Source: DASSUW01 sp963740605 (GTDB taxonomy: Bacteria > Actinomycetota > Thermoleophilia > Solirubrobacterales > Solirubrobacteraceae). From it: a stretch of DNA of 64,000 nt. A program made the position numbers and the translations under genes. Shown here piece after piece: positions 20,301 to 27,466 of the stretch. The notes below the pieces were generated by a model. That model had not been told where the DNA came from and ran no database searches. It was given only the letters and a program-made list of their open reading frames with translations. Within the stretch, counting starts at the first letter, position 1. The number at the start of each line of letters is the position of its first letter. The DNA lies in assembly GCA_963740605.1 (NCBI GenBank), contig CAVUFC010000010.1, positions 372,001 to 436,000 on the forward strand, written 5' to 3'.

Positions 20301-20708
20301 GGCGCCGACCCGGGCTGTCTGACGTTCGAGGTCACCGAGACCGCGGCGGTGGCGAACATCCACCTCGCGCGCGAGTTCGCCGAGCGGCTGCGCGAGATCG
20401 GCTGCCGCTTCGCGCTCGACGACTTCGGCGCCGGCTTCGGCTCCTTCTACTACCTCAAGCACCTGCCGTTCGACTACCTGAAGATCGACGGTGAGTTCGT
20501 CTCCAACTGCCTCTCCAACCGCACCGACCAGCTCGTGATCCGGGCCGTCGTCGACATCGCGCAGGGACTCGGCAAGGAGACCGTCGCCGAGTTCGCCGCC
20601 GATGAGGAGCTCGTGCGGTTCCTGCGCAGCCAGGGCGTCGACTACGCCCAGGGATTCCACATCGGGCGGCCCGCGCCGCTCGCCGAGATCCTCCCCGTCG
20701 TCAGCTGA
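17370..20708 (+). CDS. Receiver-TM-PASx4-GGDEF-EAL c-di-GMP signalling protein
   Basis: 1112 residues from GTG. A receiver-like domain (about 8-120) keeps D56 (VLLDLELP) but lacks the usual acidic pair (ILVTHAE) and has Arg for the conserved Lys (DFVPR). Two membrane helices (about 153-196) follow, then four PAS domains (about 203-318, 325-440, 443-560, 562-690). The GGDEF domain has an intact GGDEF at 768-772 with an RxxD inhibitory site five residues before it. The EAL domain (about 875-1105) keeps QYELLIR, VNLSGRTL, EVTE, LDDFGAGF, YLKIDG and AQGF. Both making and breaking of c-di-GMP are possible. Confidence 0.93.
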   Translation: MVATHRPLRLILVTHAETCGARLRGLLPDDEVVAFERLDDALRHLAHADVDCVLLDLELPEAPGTQGVERVLETCGAVPIVALTGRTDDALAIRLIRAGAQDFVPRTTTDRESLTRAIRTAVERHRTGERREVERMVREVASEVRAMPAPRRSRLPLLGCLALAVAFFVQLAWLRHLGGVVLWALFAAAAVIAWRAWGRGQDGARLLESIVEGSADGVFVKDLEGRYQLVNAAAARLLGIEREAVIGHTDDELFGSEASAARRARDQAVLATGETRRYWRTITVGDADRTVSVVKTPFRDRSGVIVGLIGTVRDETAIRRLEEETTRFFDLAPDMLGTAGANGRLERVNDAWTGVLGWTPEELRSRPLIDFVHPDDRARAGREIEQMFSGVIDGCTNRLATRAGGWRDVEWTARVVAEDERIYAVARDVTDRNRIEVALEASEARYRTLVHNLPNSSVVTYDHDLRYTFAAGDALATAGLSPDIVGRSLTEVLPQHAGTLVPRYRAALGGHAQAFEFSGATGQYWVQIAPLRDGDGVIEGGMLLTQDITAIKQAERELAEVDELFKTAFEQAPIGMGLVDPHTGRHLRVNQALCQITGYTEEQLLGMTADDMTHPDDVAGTAEARRLLLDGAPIHRNEKRYMHANGHIVWVSVNATLVRDADGNGSYILGQIQDITDRRRFEERLQHMVDHDPLTGLFNRRRFEQELDRHVAHTQRYGAEGALLVLDLDDFKSVNDTLGHNAGDELIVSVAGLLKAQLRDSDIVARLGGDEFAILVPAGGTEEAEAVAAKLVRAVRDEITVVGSRRARRITTSVGVAPFGAADSTGEEVLIYADLAMYEAKEAGRDRYAVYGPDRHDLPRVQARMHWVERIRDALEDERFVLHAQPILDLNSGAIAQYELLIRMLDDHGDLIPPGTFLQIAERFDLVQEIDRWVARKALELIAEHADTGLRLTVNLSGRTLTDDRLLADLQAGIARTGADPGCLTFEVTETAAVANIHLAREFAERLREIGCRFALDDFGAGFGSFYYLKHLPFDYLKIDGEFVSNCLSNRTDQLVIRAVVDIAQGLGKETVAEFAADEELVRFLRSQGVDYAQGFHIGRPAPLAEILPVVS

Positions 20709-22530
20709 GCGCGAACGCCAGCGCCGCGGCGGCGGTGAAGTCGATCGCCGGCTCGACGGTCTGCCACGAGCGCACGTCGTCGACGTAGCGGCTGCCGCGG
20801 CCGGTGAACGCCTTATAGCGGTCGCGGCCGCGCGGGCAGGTGCGGCCCTCGTCGAAGAACTCGCCGAGGCCGTCCGAGAACAGTGTGCGATCGTTGGGGC
20901 CGTTGACGACCGCGCCGACGAGGAGCCGCGTGGCGGTGCCGTTGAGGTTCGCGACGACATGCTGCGGGCAGCGCGGGTAGTCGCGCCCGACGCCGATCAT
21001 CAGCGACGCGCCCCAGGCATTGGCGCCGAGCGCCCAGTCGCGCTGGGCGGTCGCAAACGCGTCGAAGCGGTGGTCGCCGGTGAGGCGGCGATAGAGCGCG
21101 GCCTCGGCCATGAGGCCGAACGTGTGCGGCGCCGCATCGAAGTCGTCGTACGTGGCGGCCGCGCGGAACGGGTCGCGCCGGGAGCGCTTGGCCGCGCCCG
21201 TCAGCTGGCGTTTGAGGTCGGCGAGGAGCGGCGCTTCACCGGCGCTCCCGCCGGCGCGCAGGGCGCGTACGAGCTCGGCGTGCGCGAGCGCGCTGACGTC
21301 GTAGAGGTTGAGCGAGTCCTCGCCGGACCCGGCCCACTTCATGCCGGTGGCGATCCAGGTCGCCGCGCGCGGGTCGCCGAGCGCCTGTGCGGCGAGCGCG
21401 AGCTCGGCAGCCCCGAGTTCGAGGTCGTCATGCCACGAGGACTCGGGATAGAACGCGTGCGGCAGCGCGGTGACGACTTTCACGTGGTCCGTTCGGGCGG
21501 CGCCGTAGATCGCTGCGGCGGTGGCGAGCTCACGGCTGGCGCGAGCGGGCTGTGCGCCGGCATCGAGCTGGGCGGCGAGCGCGAACGCAGCGGCGGTGCG
21601 GCCCGCCAGGTTGGGCGGGAGCGGCGTGCCGGGGGCGTTGGCGCGGAACACCGGCCGGTTGCGCACGTAGCGGTTCGCCTTGCCCTTCAGGCCATCGTCC
21701 TTCTCCGGCAGCCGCCACAGGTCGTGGTCGCCGACGAACGTGCCCTTCACGTTGCCTGATCCGATCCCGACCTGCAGGAGCATGCTCCCGTCGGCCTGCC
21801 ACGCCTTGTCGAGCCAGCCGAGACCGAAGCGCGCCTCGGGCTCGAGCGTCGCCGGCGCCGCACGCCCCAGCTCGCGCTGCGCGACGAAGAGCAGCGTCGC
21901 GGCATAGGCGGTCGTGTGCGTGAACTTCACGAAGTCGCCGGCGTCCATCCAGCCGCCCTCGACGTCCACGGGACCGCCGATCCGCTTCAGCGACGACCCG
22001 ACGATCACATCGCTGTCCGGCCCCTCGTAGCGCGGGGCGGCATAGATGGACGCGTGCTCGTCGTTGAGGTGCGCCGGCCGTCGGTGCAGCGGCCCAGCGA
22101 TCACGCCAGCGCCGTCGCGCTGCGCCTGGAAGAACTGGACGGCCTCGCCGACGCGCGGCACGAACAGGCCGTCGGCGACGCGGAAGCGCGGCGACGTGGA
22201 CCCTGCGGCGCGGAGCCGGTAGGTGCCGGGCGTGCGCAGCTTCGACAGGTCCAGCGGCTGGACGGACCGGTAGCGCCGGTTCCACACGCCACGACTCCTG
22301 CCGGCCCTGCCCGTGAGGACCACGTGGGCCCCGGAGTCGATGACCGTGAAGCGCGCGTGCGGGTGGCGATGCGGCGCGATCAGATAGGCGACCTTGTGCT
22401 CGCCCGGCGCGTAGCCGAGCTCGTCGACCCGCACCGCGGGCCGGTCGCGCGCCGCCGCGCCGGCCGGGAGCACGAGCAACAGCGCGATCAGCGCGAGCTG
22501 GTTAGTAACCTTTACTCGAATGGCCTCCAC
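20701..22530 (-). CDS. Secreted glycoside hydrolase family 9 protein
   Basis: 609 residues from a GTG (VEAIRVKVTNQ) that gives a normal signal peptide (basic start, hydrophobic about 9-25, AAA-RD cleavage region); a TTG at 22557 would add nine residues. An Ig-like cellulase N-terminal domain (about 34-120, VDELGYAPGEHKVAYL) precedes the (alpha/alpha)6 catalytic domain with GGWMDAGDFVKFT (nucleophile aspartates), HVVANLNG and, near the end, TVEPAIDFTAAAALAFAL (acid Glu). The family cleaves beta-glucans. The stop overlaps that of the convergent c-di-GMP gene. Confidence 0.9.
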   Translation of the reverse strand: MEAIRVKVTNQLALIALLLVLPAGAAARDRPAVRVDELGYAPGEHKVAYLIAPHRHPHARFTVIDSGAHVVLTGRAGRSRGVWNRRYRSVQPLDLSKLRTPGTYRLRAAGSTSPRFRVADGLFVPRVGEAVQFFQAQRDGAGVIAGPLHRRPAHLNDEHASIYAAPRYEGPDSDVIVGSSLKRIGGPVDVEGGWMDAGDFVKFTHTTAYAATLLFVAQRELGRAAPATLEPEARFGLGWLDKAWQADGSMLLQVGIGSGNVKGTFVGDHDLWRLPEKDDGLKGKANRYVRNRPVFRANAPGTPLPPNLAGRTAAAFALAAQLDAGAQPARASRELATAAAIYGAARTDHVKVVTALPHAFYPESSWHDDLELGAAELALAAQALGDPRAATWIATGMKWAGSGEDSLNLYDVSALAHAELVRALRAGGSAGEAPLLADLKRQLTGAAKRSRRDPFRAAATYDDFDAAPHTFGLMAEAALYRRLTGDHRFDAFATAQRDWALGANAWGASLMIGVGRDYPRCPQHVVANLNGTATRLLVGAVVNGPNDRTLFSDGLGEFFDEGRTCPRGRDRYKAFTGRGSRYVDDVRSWQTVEPAIDFTAAAALAFALS

Positions 22531-22558
22531 GCTACTGCGTCGGCGGCCGCGAGGCAAA

Positions 22559-23002
22559 TCAGGCGGGCGCCTGCTGCTGCTTCTGCGACGAGATCTCGAG
22601 CGCCGCCCACTCGCCGGTCTCGCGGCTGATCAGCGCCTCGAGCCGCTCGGCGAGCAGGACGGTCGGGTTCGGCACGTTCGCGTACTCGCCGCCGGCGACC
22701 AGGAACAGGTGCTGCTCGCGCTTGAGCGCCTCGCAGGTCGCGCGGTAGGCGATCCAGTTGCGGTGGAACTGGAACAGCTGCTGGATCGCCTCGAGCACGA
22801 CGACGCCGGCGCCGAGCGCGCCGAGGATCACTCGGCTGCTGCCGTTGATCGCCGCGACGACCGGTACGAGCGCCCCGAGCACGATCTGCGTGAGCTTGAT
22901 GGCCTTGTACTGCCGCTGGTTCGTGCCCGCCTTGCGGTTGTACCAGTCGATCTGCTCGGTGAGCCGGGTCCAGGTCGGACCCTCGATGTCGGGAGTGGTC
23001 AC
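22559..23002 (-). CDS. DUF4231 domain membrane protein
   Basis: 147 residues from GTG (MTTPDIEGPTWTRL). The soluble start has EQIDWYNRKAGTNQRQYKAIKLTQI; two adjacent membrane helices (about 37-75, VLGALVPVVAAINGSS and ILGALGAGVVVLEAI) are followed by QLFQFHRNWIAYRATCEALKREQHLFL. This is the standard DUF4231 layout; function is unknown. The gene lies divergent to the ECF42 operon, whose promoter starts only about 20 bases from it. Confidence 0.85.
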   Translation of the reverse strand: MTTPDIEGPTWTRLTEQIDWYNRKAGTNQRQYKAIKLTQIVLGALVPVVAAINGSSRVILGALGAGVVVLEAIQQLFQFHRNWIAYRATCEALKREQHLFLVAGGEYANVPNPTVLLAERLEALISRETGEWAALEISSQKQQQAPA

Positions 23003-23023
23003 GAGGCGACTATCCCACGACCC

Positions 23024-23049
23024 TGTCGATCTGGGCGAATCCCGTTCGT
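23024..23049 (+). promoter_or_regulatory. Candidate ECF42-dependent promoter
   Basis: TGTCGA (23024-23029) is followed after exactly 17 bases by CGT (23047-23049), upstream of the reductase-DGPF-sigma operon. From memory, ECF42 sigma factors recognise TGTCGA at -35 and a CG-based -10 and control DGPF genes. The sigma factor encoded in this operon is of that kind, so autoregulation is likely. Confidence 0.6.
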
Positions 23050-23087
23050 GTAAAGGGTGAGAGACGAACAAGACAAAGGAGCATTCG

Positions 23088-23696
23088 ATGCGCAGGATCG
23101 TGGTGGCCAACCATGTGACCCTCGACGGCGTGATGCAGTCGCCGAGCGGACCCGACGAGGACGCGAGCAACGACTTCGCGCAGGGCGGCTGGGCTGCGCC
23201 GCGCGTCGACGACGTGCTCATCGGCAAGATGGGCGAGAGCATGGGCACGAGCGACACGCTGCTGTTCGGCCGTCGTACGTACGAGCACTTCGCCAGCTAC
23301 TGGCCCCACCACACCGACGGCAACCCGTACACCGAGGCGTTGAACCGGCGCGACAAATACGTCGCGTCAACGACACTGTCGGAGCCGCTGCCGTGGGAGA
23401 ACTCGATTCTGCTGAGCGGGGACGTGCCCGCCGCCGTCACCGCACTCAAGCAGCAGCAGGGCAAGGATGTGGTGATCCTCGGCAGCGGCCAGCTCATCCG
23501 GTCGCTGATGGCGCATAACCTGATCGATGAGCTCCTGCTCATGATCCATCCGGTCGTGCTCGGTTCCGGACAGCGGCTGCTCGCCGACGGCGTCGCGCCG
23601 GCCGCGTTCGACCTCGCCGACAGCACGCCGACGTCGACCGGCGTCGTCATCGCCACATACCGACTGGGAGAAGCCCGATGCAGCAGTACCTGCTGA
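23088..23696 (+). CDS. RibD C-terminal / dihydrofolate reductase-like protein
   Basis: 202 residues, with an AAAGGAG ribosome-binding site. Family blocks are IVVANHVTLDGVMQ, DTLLFGRRTYEHFASYWP, KYVASTTLSEPLPWENS and ILGSGQLIRSLMAHNLIDEL followed by IHPVVLGSGQRLL. It has the NADPH-dependent reductase fold of RibD C-terminal and dihydrofolate reductases; the substrate is unknown. Its end overlaps the next gene by 19 bases, so it is the first gene of an operon with a DGPF protein and a sigma factor. Confidence 0.9.
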   Translation: MRRIVVANHVTLDGVMQSPSGPDEDASNDFAQGGWAAPRVDDVLIGKMGESMGTSDTLLFGRRTYEHFASYWPHHTDGNPYTEALNRRDKYVASTTLSEPLPWENSILLSGDVPAAVTALKQQQGKDVVILGSGQLIRSLMAHNLIDELLLMIHPVVLGSGQRLLADGVAPAAFDLADSTPTSTGVVIATYRLGEARCSSTC

Positions 23697-24019
23697 GCAT
23701 CTACCAGCCAACCGGTGGGACCGCCCCGCCCGAGCTGCTGGAGCAAGTCACGGCCGACCTCGAGGCGCTCAACCGCGAGCTCAAGGAGTCCGGCGCGTGG
23801 GTGTTCGCGGGCGGCCTGCACGACCCCACGACCGCCACGGTGCTGCGGCTCGAGGGCGGCGATGTCGTCACGACCGACGGACCGTTCGCCGAGGGCAAGG
23901 AGCACCTCGGCGGCATCTCGATCATCGCCGCGCGCGACCTCGACGAGGCGCTGCAGTGGGCGGGCAAGCTGTCCCGCGCCACGACGCTGCCCGTCGAGGT
24001 GCGCCCGTTCGCACATTGA
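23678..24019 (+). CDS. DGPF-domain (YCII-related) protein
   Basis: 113 residues. It has the signature TTDGPFAEGKEHLGGISII and ARDLDEALQWAGKL of YCII-related DGPF proteins, small ferredoxin-fold proteins of unknown function genetically linked to ECF42 sigma factors. It overlaps the reductase gene upstream and, by TTGA, the sigma gene downstream. Confidence 0.93.
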   Translation: MQQYLLSIYQPTGGTAPPELLEQVTADLEALNRELKESGAWVFAGGLHDPTTATVLRLEGGDVVTTDGPFAEGKEHLGGISIIAARDLDEALQWAGKLSRATTLPVEVRPFAH

Positions 24020-25203
24020 ACGACGTCGAGCGTGTCTTCCGTGAAGAGCACGGCCGCGCCGTGGCGGTCCTCGTGCGCGTCTTCGGCGACATCGACATCG
24101 CCGAGGAGGCCGTTCAGGACGCGTTCGTCGCGGCGACGCAGCGGTGGGAGTCACGTGGGCTCCCACCGAGCCCGGCGGGCTGGATCATCACGACCGCCCG
24201 CAACCGCGCGATCGACCGGCTGCGGCGCGAAGCGTCGCGCGACGACCGCCACGCTCAGGCGGCGCTGCTGCAGGCTCGCGACGAGCCGCTGGAGGAGAGC
24301 CCGGTGCAGGACGATCGGCTGCGCCTGATCTTCACGTGCTGCCATCCGGCGCTCGCCGCCACCGCGCAGGTGGCGCTGACGCTACGGCTGCTCGGCGGGC
24401 TGACGACGGCGGAGATCGCGCGCGCGTTCCTGGTCGAGGAGCCGACGATGGCGCAGCGGCTCGTGCGGGCCAAGGGGAAGATCCGCGACGCCGGCATCCC
24501 GTACCGCGTTCCGGACGAGGCCGAGCTGCCAGAGCGGCTGCGAGCGGTGCTTGCGGTCGTCTACCTGATCTTCAACGAGGGCTACGCCGCGACCTCGGGC
24601 GCTGAGCTCGTGCGGACCGAGCTGTGCGCCGAGGCGATCCGGCTCGGGCGCGTGCTGGCGCAGCTGATGCCCGACGAGCCGGAGGTGCTCGGGTTGCTGG
24701 CGCTGATGCTGCTCGTCGAGTCGCGCCGGGCGGCGCGCACGACGCCGGACGGCGAGCTCGTGCTACTCCCCGACCAGGACAGGGAGCTGTGGGACGCCGC
24801 GCTGATCACCGAGGGCCAGGCGCTCGTGCGCCGGTGCCTGCGACGCGGGCAGCCGGGTCCGTACCAGATCCAGGCGGCGATCAACGCGGTCCACAGCGAC
24901 GACGGCGACTGGCGGCAGATCGTGGCGCTGTACGACCAGCTGCTGGCGATCGCTCCGAGCCCGATCGGCGCCTTGAACCGCGCGGTCGCCGTGGCCGAGG
25001 TCGAGGGGCCGCAGACCGCGTTGGCGATCGTCGACGAGCTCGACCTCGAGCGCTACCACCCCTACCACGCCATCCGCGCCGACCTGCTGCGGCGCCTCGG
25101 CCGCGACGCCGAGGCGGCGGCGGACTATAAAGTCGCGATCGAGCTCGCCGAGAACGCGGCCACGCGCGACTTCCTCGCCGGACGGCTCGCGGAGCTCGGA
25201 TGA
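24016..25203 (+). CDS. ECF42-type RNA polymerase sigma factor with TPR-like C-terminal extension
   Basis: 395 residues from a TTG that overlaps the DGPF stop. Sigma region 2 (about 3-75, FREEHGRAVAVLVRVFGD, EEAVQDAFVAATQRW, PAGWIITTARNRAIDRLRRE) and region 4 (about 110-165, ALTLRLLGGLTTAEIARAF and MAQRLVRAK) are followed by about 220 residues of TPR-like helices (LYDQLLAIAPSPIGALNRAVAVAE, HAIRADLLRRLGRDAEAAADY). No anti-sigma gene is present; in this group the C-terminal extension is thought to control activity. Confidence 0.93.
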   Translation: MNDVERVFREEHGRAVAVLVRVFGDIDIAEEAVQDAFVAATQRWESRGLPPSPAGWIITTARNRAIDRLRREASRDDRHAQAALLQARDEPLEESPVQDDRLRLIFTCCHPALAATAQVALTLRLLGGLTTAEIARAFLVEEPTMAQRLVRAKGKIRDAGIPYRVPDEAELPERLRAVLAVVYLIFNEGYAATSGAELVRTELCAEAIRLGRVLAQLMPDEPEVLGLLALMLLVESRRAARTTPDGELVLLPDQDRELWDAALITEGQALVRRCLRRGQPGPYQIQAAINAVHSDDGDWRQIVALYDQLLAIAPSPIGALNRAVAVAEVEGPQTALAIVDELDLERYHPYHAIRADLLRRLGRDAEAAADYKVAIELAENAATRDFLAGRLAELG

Positions 25204-25263
25204 CGCACGGTTCATCCGCCGCGTCAACCGCTCGGGCGACGGTCCGCGCCGGCTGCGGCGCGC

Positions 25264-25902
25264 ATGCTGCAGGGCATGCTCCTGCTGTCGTTCACGCTCA
25301 GCGCCCTCGCGGTCGTCGGCGCGGTCGGCTGGCTCGGCCGGACGGGTAGCCCGCTCGTCGCGGCCGGCGCGGTCGTGCTCGCCGTGGCGCTGGCGGCGCT
25401 CGTGCTCGGGCGGCTCCTGAGCATGCTGCCCGAGCGTGCGCGGCCGCCGCGACATCCGTGGGTGGCGTGGCTGGTGCCCGGCGCAGCGGCCGTCGCATTG
25501 CTCGTGCCGCTGGCCGTGACGAGCGCGGCGCGAGCACCGCTGCGGCCGGGCGCCGGCCCGCGGGGGACGGTACGCGGGTTCCTCGGCGCCGTCGTCGATC
25601 GCGACGGCGTGAGCGCCTGCCGCTACCTGACCGCCGGCGCGCGCCGCGACTTCGAGCGCTCCGGGGCCACCTGTGAGGACTTCTTCGGCCAGTCCGAGCT
25701 GCGTCTGGGCGGCCACGGGTTCACCAGCGACGGCGCGCTCGCCGCCCTGACGGTCACCTCGCGCGGCCGCGCCGTGACCGTCTCGTGGCAGGGGCACGCG
25801 ATGAGGTTCGTCCTCCGCCCCGCGTCGGCGCGTGAGCGCACGGAGTTCGAGCCGCCGCCGACGCCGTGGCGCATCACCTCGGACGTGAGCCGCCTCGGTT
25901 GA
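25264..25902 (+). CDS. Hypothetical membrane-anchored protein
   Basis: 212 residues. Three membrane segments (about 5-25, 30-48 and 68-88) precede an outer domain (about 95-212) beginning GTVRGFLGAVVDRDGVSACRYL with two cysteines (in SACRYL and ATCEDFF). The DGVSACRYL..GARRDF pattern resembles lumazine-binding/NTF2-like lipoprotein domains that count residues of substrate pockets; this is only suggestive. Its stop codon falls inside the promoter of the ArsR gene. Confidence 0.72.
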   Translation: MLQGMLLLSFTLSALAVVGAVGWLGRTGSPLVAAGAVVLAVALAALVLGRLLSMLPERARPPRHPWVAWLVPGAAAVALLVPLAVTSAARAPLRPGAGPRGTVRGFLGAVVDRDGVSACRYLTAGARRDFERSGATCEDFFGQSELRLGGHGFTSDGALAALTVTSRGRAVTVSWQGHAMRFVLRPASARERTEFEPPPTPWRITSDVSRLG

Positions 25903-25926
25903 CATATTCCTGTATCGGAATATGAT
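25899..25926 (+). promoter_or_regulatory. Sigma-70-type promoter with embedded operator for the ArsR-SRPBCC operon
   Basis: TTGACA (25899-25904), a 16-base spacer and TATGAT (25921-25926) form a near-consensus promoter. Between and across them lies a perfect inverted repeat, CATATTCC (25903-25910) and GGAATATG (25917-25924), with a 6-nt centre. A repressor dimer bound there would cover both promoter boxes, as expected for ArsR autoregulation. Confidence 0.8.
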
Positions 25927-25933
25927 TGCCGGC

Positions 25934-26290
25934 GTGGCACGTGCAGCGACGACGGCAGATGCGTTCAACGCGGTGGCGGAGCCCCGGCGGCGGCAGATCC
26001 TCGACGTCCTCGCCGGCGGCGAGCGCCCGGTCAACGACCTCGTGCGCGCGCTCGGCGTCGCTCAGCCACAGGTGTCCAAGCACCTCCGGGTGCTGCGTGA
26101 AGTGGGAGCCGTCGTCGTGCGAGACGAAGGTCGCCAGCGGCTGTACCGCCTCAACGGGCACGCGCTCAAGCCCATCCACGACTGGGTGAGCAACTACGAG
26201 CGGTTGTGGACCGAGCGGTTCGAGGTCCTCGACGACGTGCTCGAAGACCTCAAACGAGAGGAGCAAGGAGATGACCCCGGTGGCGAGTAG
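25934..26290 (+). CDS. ArsR-family winged-helix repressor
   Basis: 118 residues from GTG at 25934. An ATG at 25922 is in frame but lies in the -10 box, so it cannot be the start for that promoter; the GTG would sit at the transcription start, giving a leaderless message. The winged helix (about 10-85) has EPRRRQILDVLAGGERPVNDLV, VAQPQVSKHLRVLREVGAVVVRDEGRQRLYRL. No metal-binding cysteines are seen. It belongs to the common ArsR-SRPBCC pairing and overlaps the next gene by 20 bases. Confidence 0.92.
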   Translation: MARAATTADAFNAVAEPRRRQILDVLAGGERPVNDLVRALGVAQPQVSKHLRVLREVGAVVVRDEGRQRLYRLNGHALKPIHDWVSNYERLWTERFEVLDDVLEDLKREEQGDDPGGE

Positions 26291-26771
26291 CTCAACGGCG
26301 ACGGTGACCCTTCCGACCGACGAGCAGATCCTGATCGCGCGCGAGTTCGACGCGCCGAGGCACCTCGTCTACAAGGCGTGGACGACGCCGGACCTGATCA
26401 AGCGCTGGTGGTCGGGCAAGCGCGGGAACGTGACGATCGCCGAGGTCGACCTGCGCGTCGGCGGCACGTGGCGCTACGTGATGGTGTCGAACGCGGGCCA
26501 CGAGGTCGCGTTCCACGGCGAGTTCCGCGAGGTCGTCGAGAACGAGCGGCTCGTCAACACCGAGATCTACGAGGGCGCGCCCGACGGCCTCGGCGACCCG
26601 CCGCTGTGCGTGAACACGTTCACCGAGCTTCCCGGCGGCCGGACCCTGCTCGAGCAGCTCATCGTCTGCCCCAGCCTCGAGGTCCGCGACATCATCGTCG
26701 GCTCCGGGATGGAGGCCGGGATGCAGGAGTCGATGGACGCGCTCGAAGAGGTCGCGATCTCGCTCGCCTAG
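26271..26771 (+). CDS. SRPBCC (AHSA1-type) domain protein
   Basis: 166 residues. The START-like fold is shown by ILIAREFDAPRHLVYKAWTTPDLIKRWW, DLRVGGTWRYVMV, FHGEFREVVENERLV and the C-terminal helix GMEAGMQESMDALEE. Such proteins bind hydrophobic ligands; those next to ArsR genes are of unknown function. It is co-transcribed with the repressor and its stop overlaps that of the convergent methyltransferase. Confidence 0.9.
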   Translation: MTPVASSSTATVTLPTDEQILIAREFDAPRHLVYKAWTTPDLIKRWWSGKRGNVTIAEVDLRVGGTWRYVMVSNAGHEVAFHGEFREVVENERLVNTEIYEGAPDGLGDPPLCVNTFTELPGGRTLLEQLIVCPSLEVRDIIVGSGMEAGMQESMDALEEVAISLA

Positions 26772-27466
26772 AGCTTGCGCCAGACGCTGACGTGGCTGGG
26801 GCTGAGCGCCGTGAACGACGCGCGGTCCCAGCCGGCGTAGCGGTGCTCGAGCCGCATGCCGGCGAACCGGGCCATCAGGTCCATCTCCGCCGGCCAGGCG
26901 TATCGGAACTCGACCGGGAACGCCTCGAGCCTGGAGTCGACGATGTAGAAGTGCTGCGAGCTGAAGTTCTGGGTGACGACGTCGTAGACGTCGTACGAGA
27001 AGCCATCCGGGTCGGCGCGGAACGGGAGCACGGTCTGGCCGGGCGGCAGGCTCTGCAGCGCCGGGACGCCGTTCTCGATCACGAACCGCCCGCCGGGCTG
27101 CAGGTGCGCCGCCGCGTTGGCGAAGCAGGCGACCTGGGCGTCCTGCGTCGTGAGGTTGGAGATCGTGTTGAACACGAGGAACACCAGCGCGAACTCTCCC
27201 GCGACCCGCGTGGTCGCCATGTCCCCCTCGACGGCCTCGATCTCCGTGGTCTTCTCGCGCAGCCGGCGGAGCATCGCCTCCGAGTTGTCCATCCCGGCGA
27301 CCCTGACGCCGCGCTCGGCCAGCGGCACCGCTACGCGCCCGGTGCCGATCGCGAACTCCAGGGCCGCGCCGTCGCCCGCCAGTTCGGCGAGGAAGTCGAC
27401 CGTTTCGTCGGACGGCGGCTCCGACCGGTCGTCGTAGTGCGCCGCGACACGCTCGCCGAAGAACAT
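26768..27466 (-). CDS. Class I SAM-dependent methyltransferase (tandem copy 2)
   Basis: 232 residues from ATG (MFFGERVAAHYDD). SAM motif I is ALEFAIGTGRVAVPLAERG, followed by VAGMDNSEAMLRRLR, EAVEGDMATT and LQPGGRFVIENGVP. It is a close paralogue of the gene directly upstream, differing by a shorter insert. The start shares one base with that gene's stop (TGATG). The substrate is not predictable. Confidence 0.9.
   Translation of the reverse strand: MFFGERVAAHYDDRSEPPSDETVDFLAELAGDGAALEFAIGTGRVAVPLAERGVRVAGMDNSEAMLRRLREKTTEIEAVEGDMATTRVAGEFALVFLVFNTISNLTTQDAQVACFANAAAHLQPGGRFVIENGVPALQSLPPGQTVLPFRADPDGFSYDVYDVVTQNFSSQHFYIVDSRLEAFPVEFRYAWPAEMDLMARFAGMRLEHRYAGWDRASFTALSPSHVSVWRKL

Noticed and set aside
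16539..20960. A 1473-codon open frame on the minus strand
   Set aside because: Only its last 260 codons are protein-like (the aminotransferase). The rest is antisense to the PAS/GGDEF/EAL gene and is an artefact of high GC.
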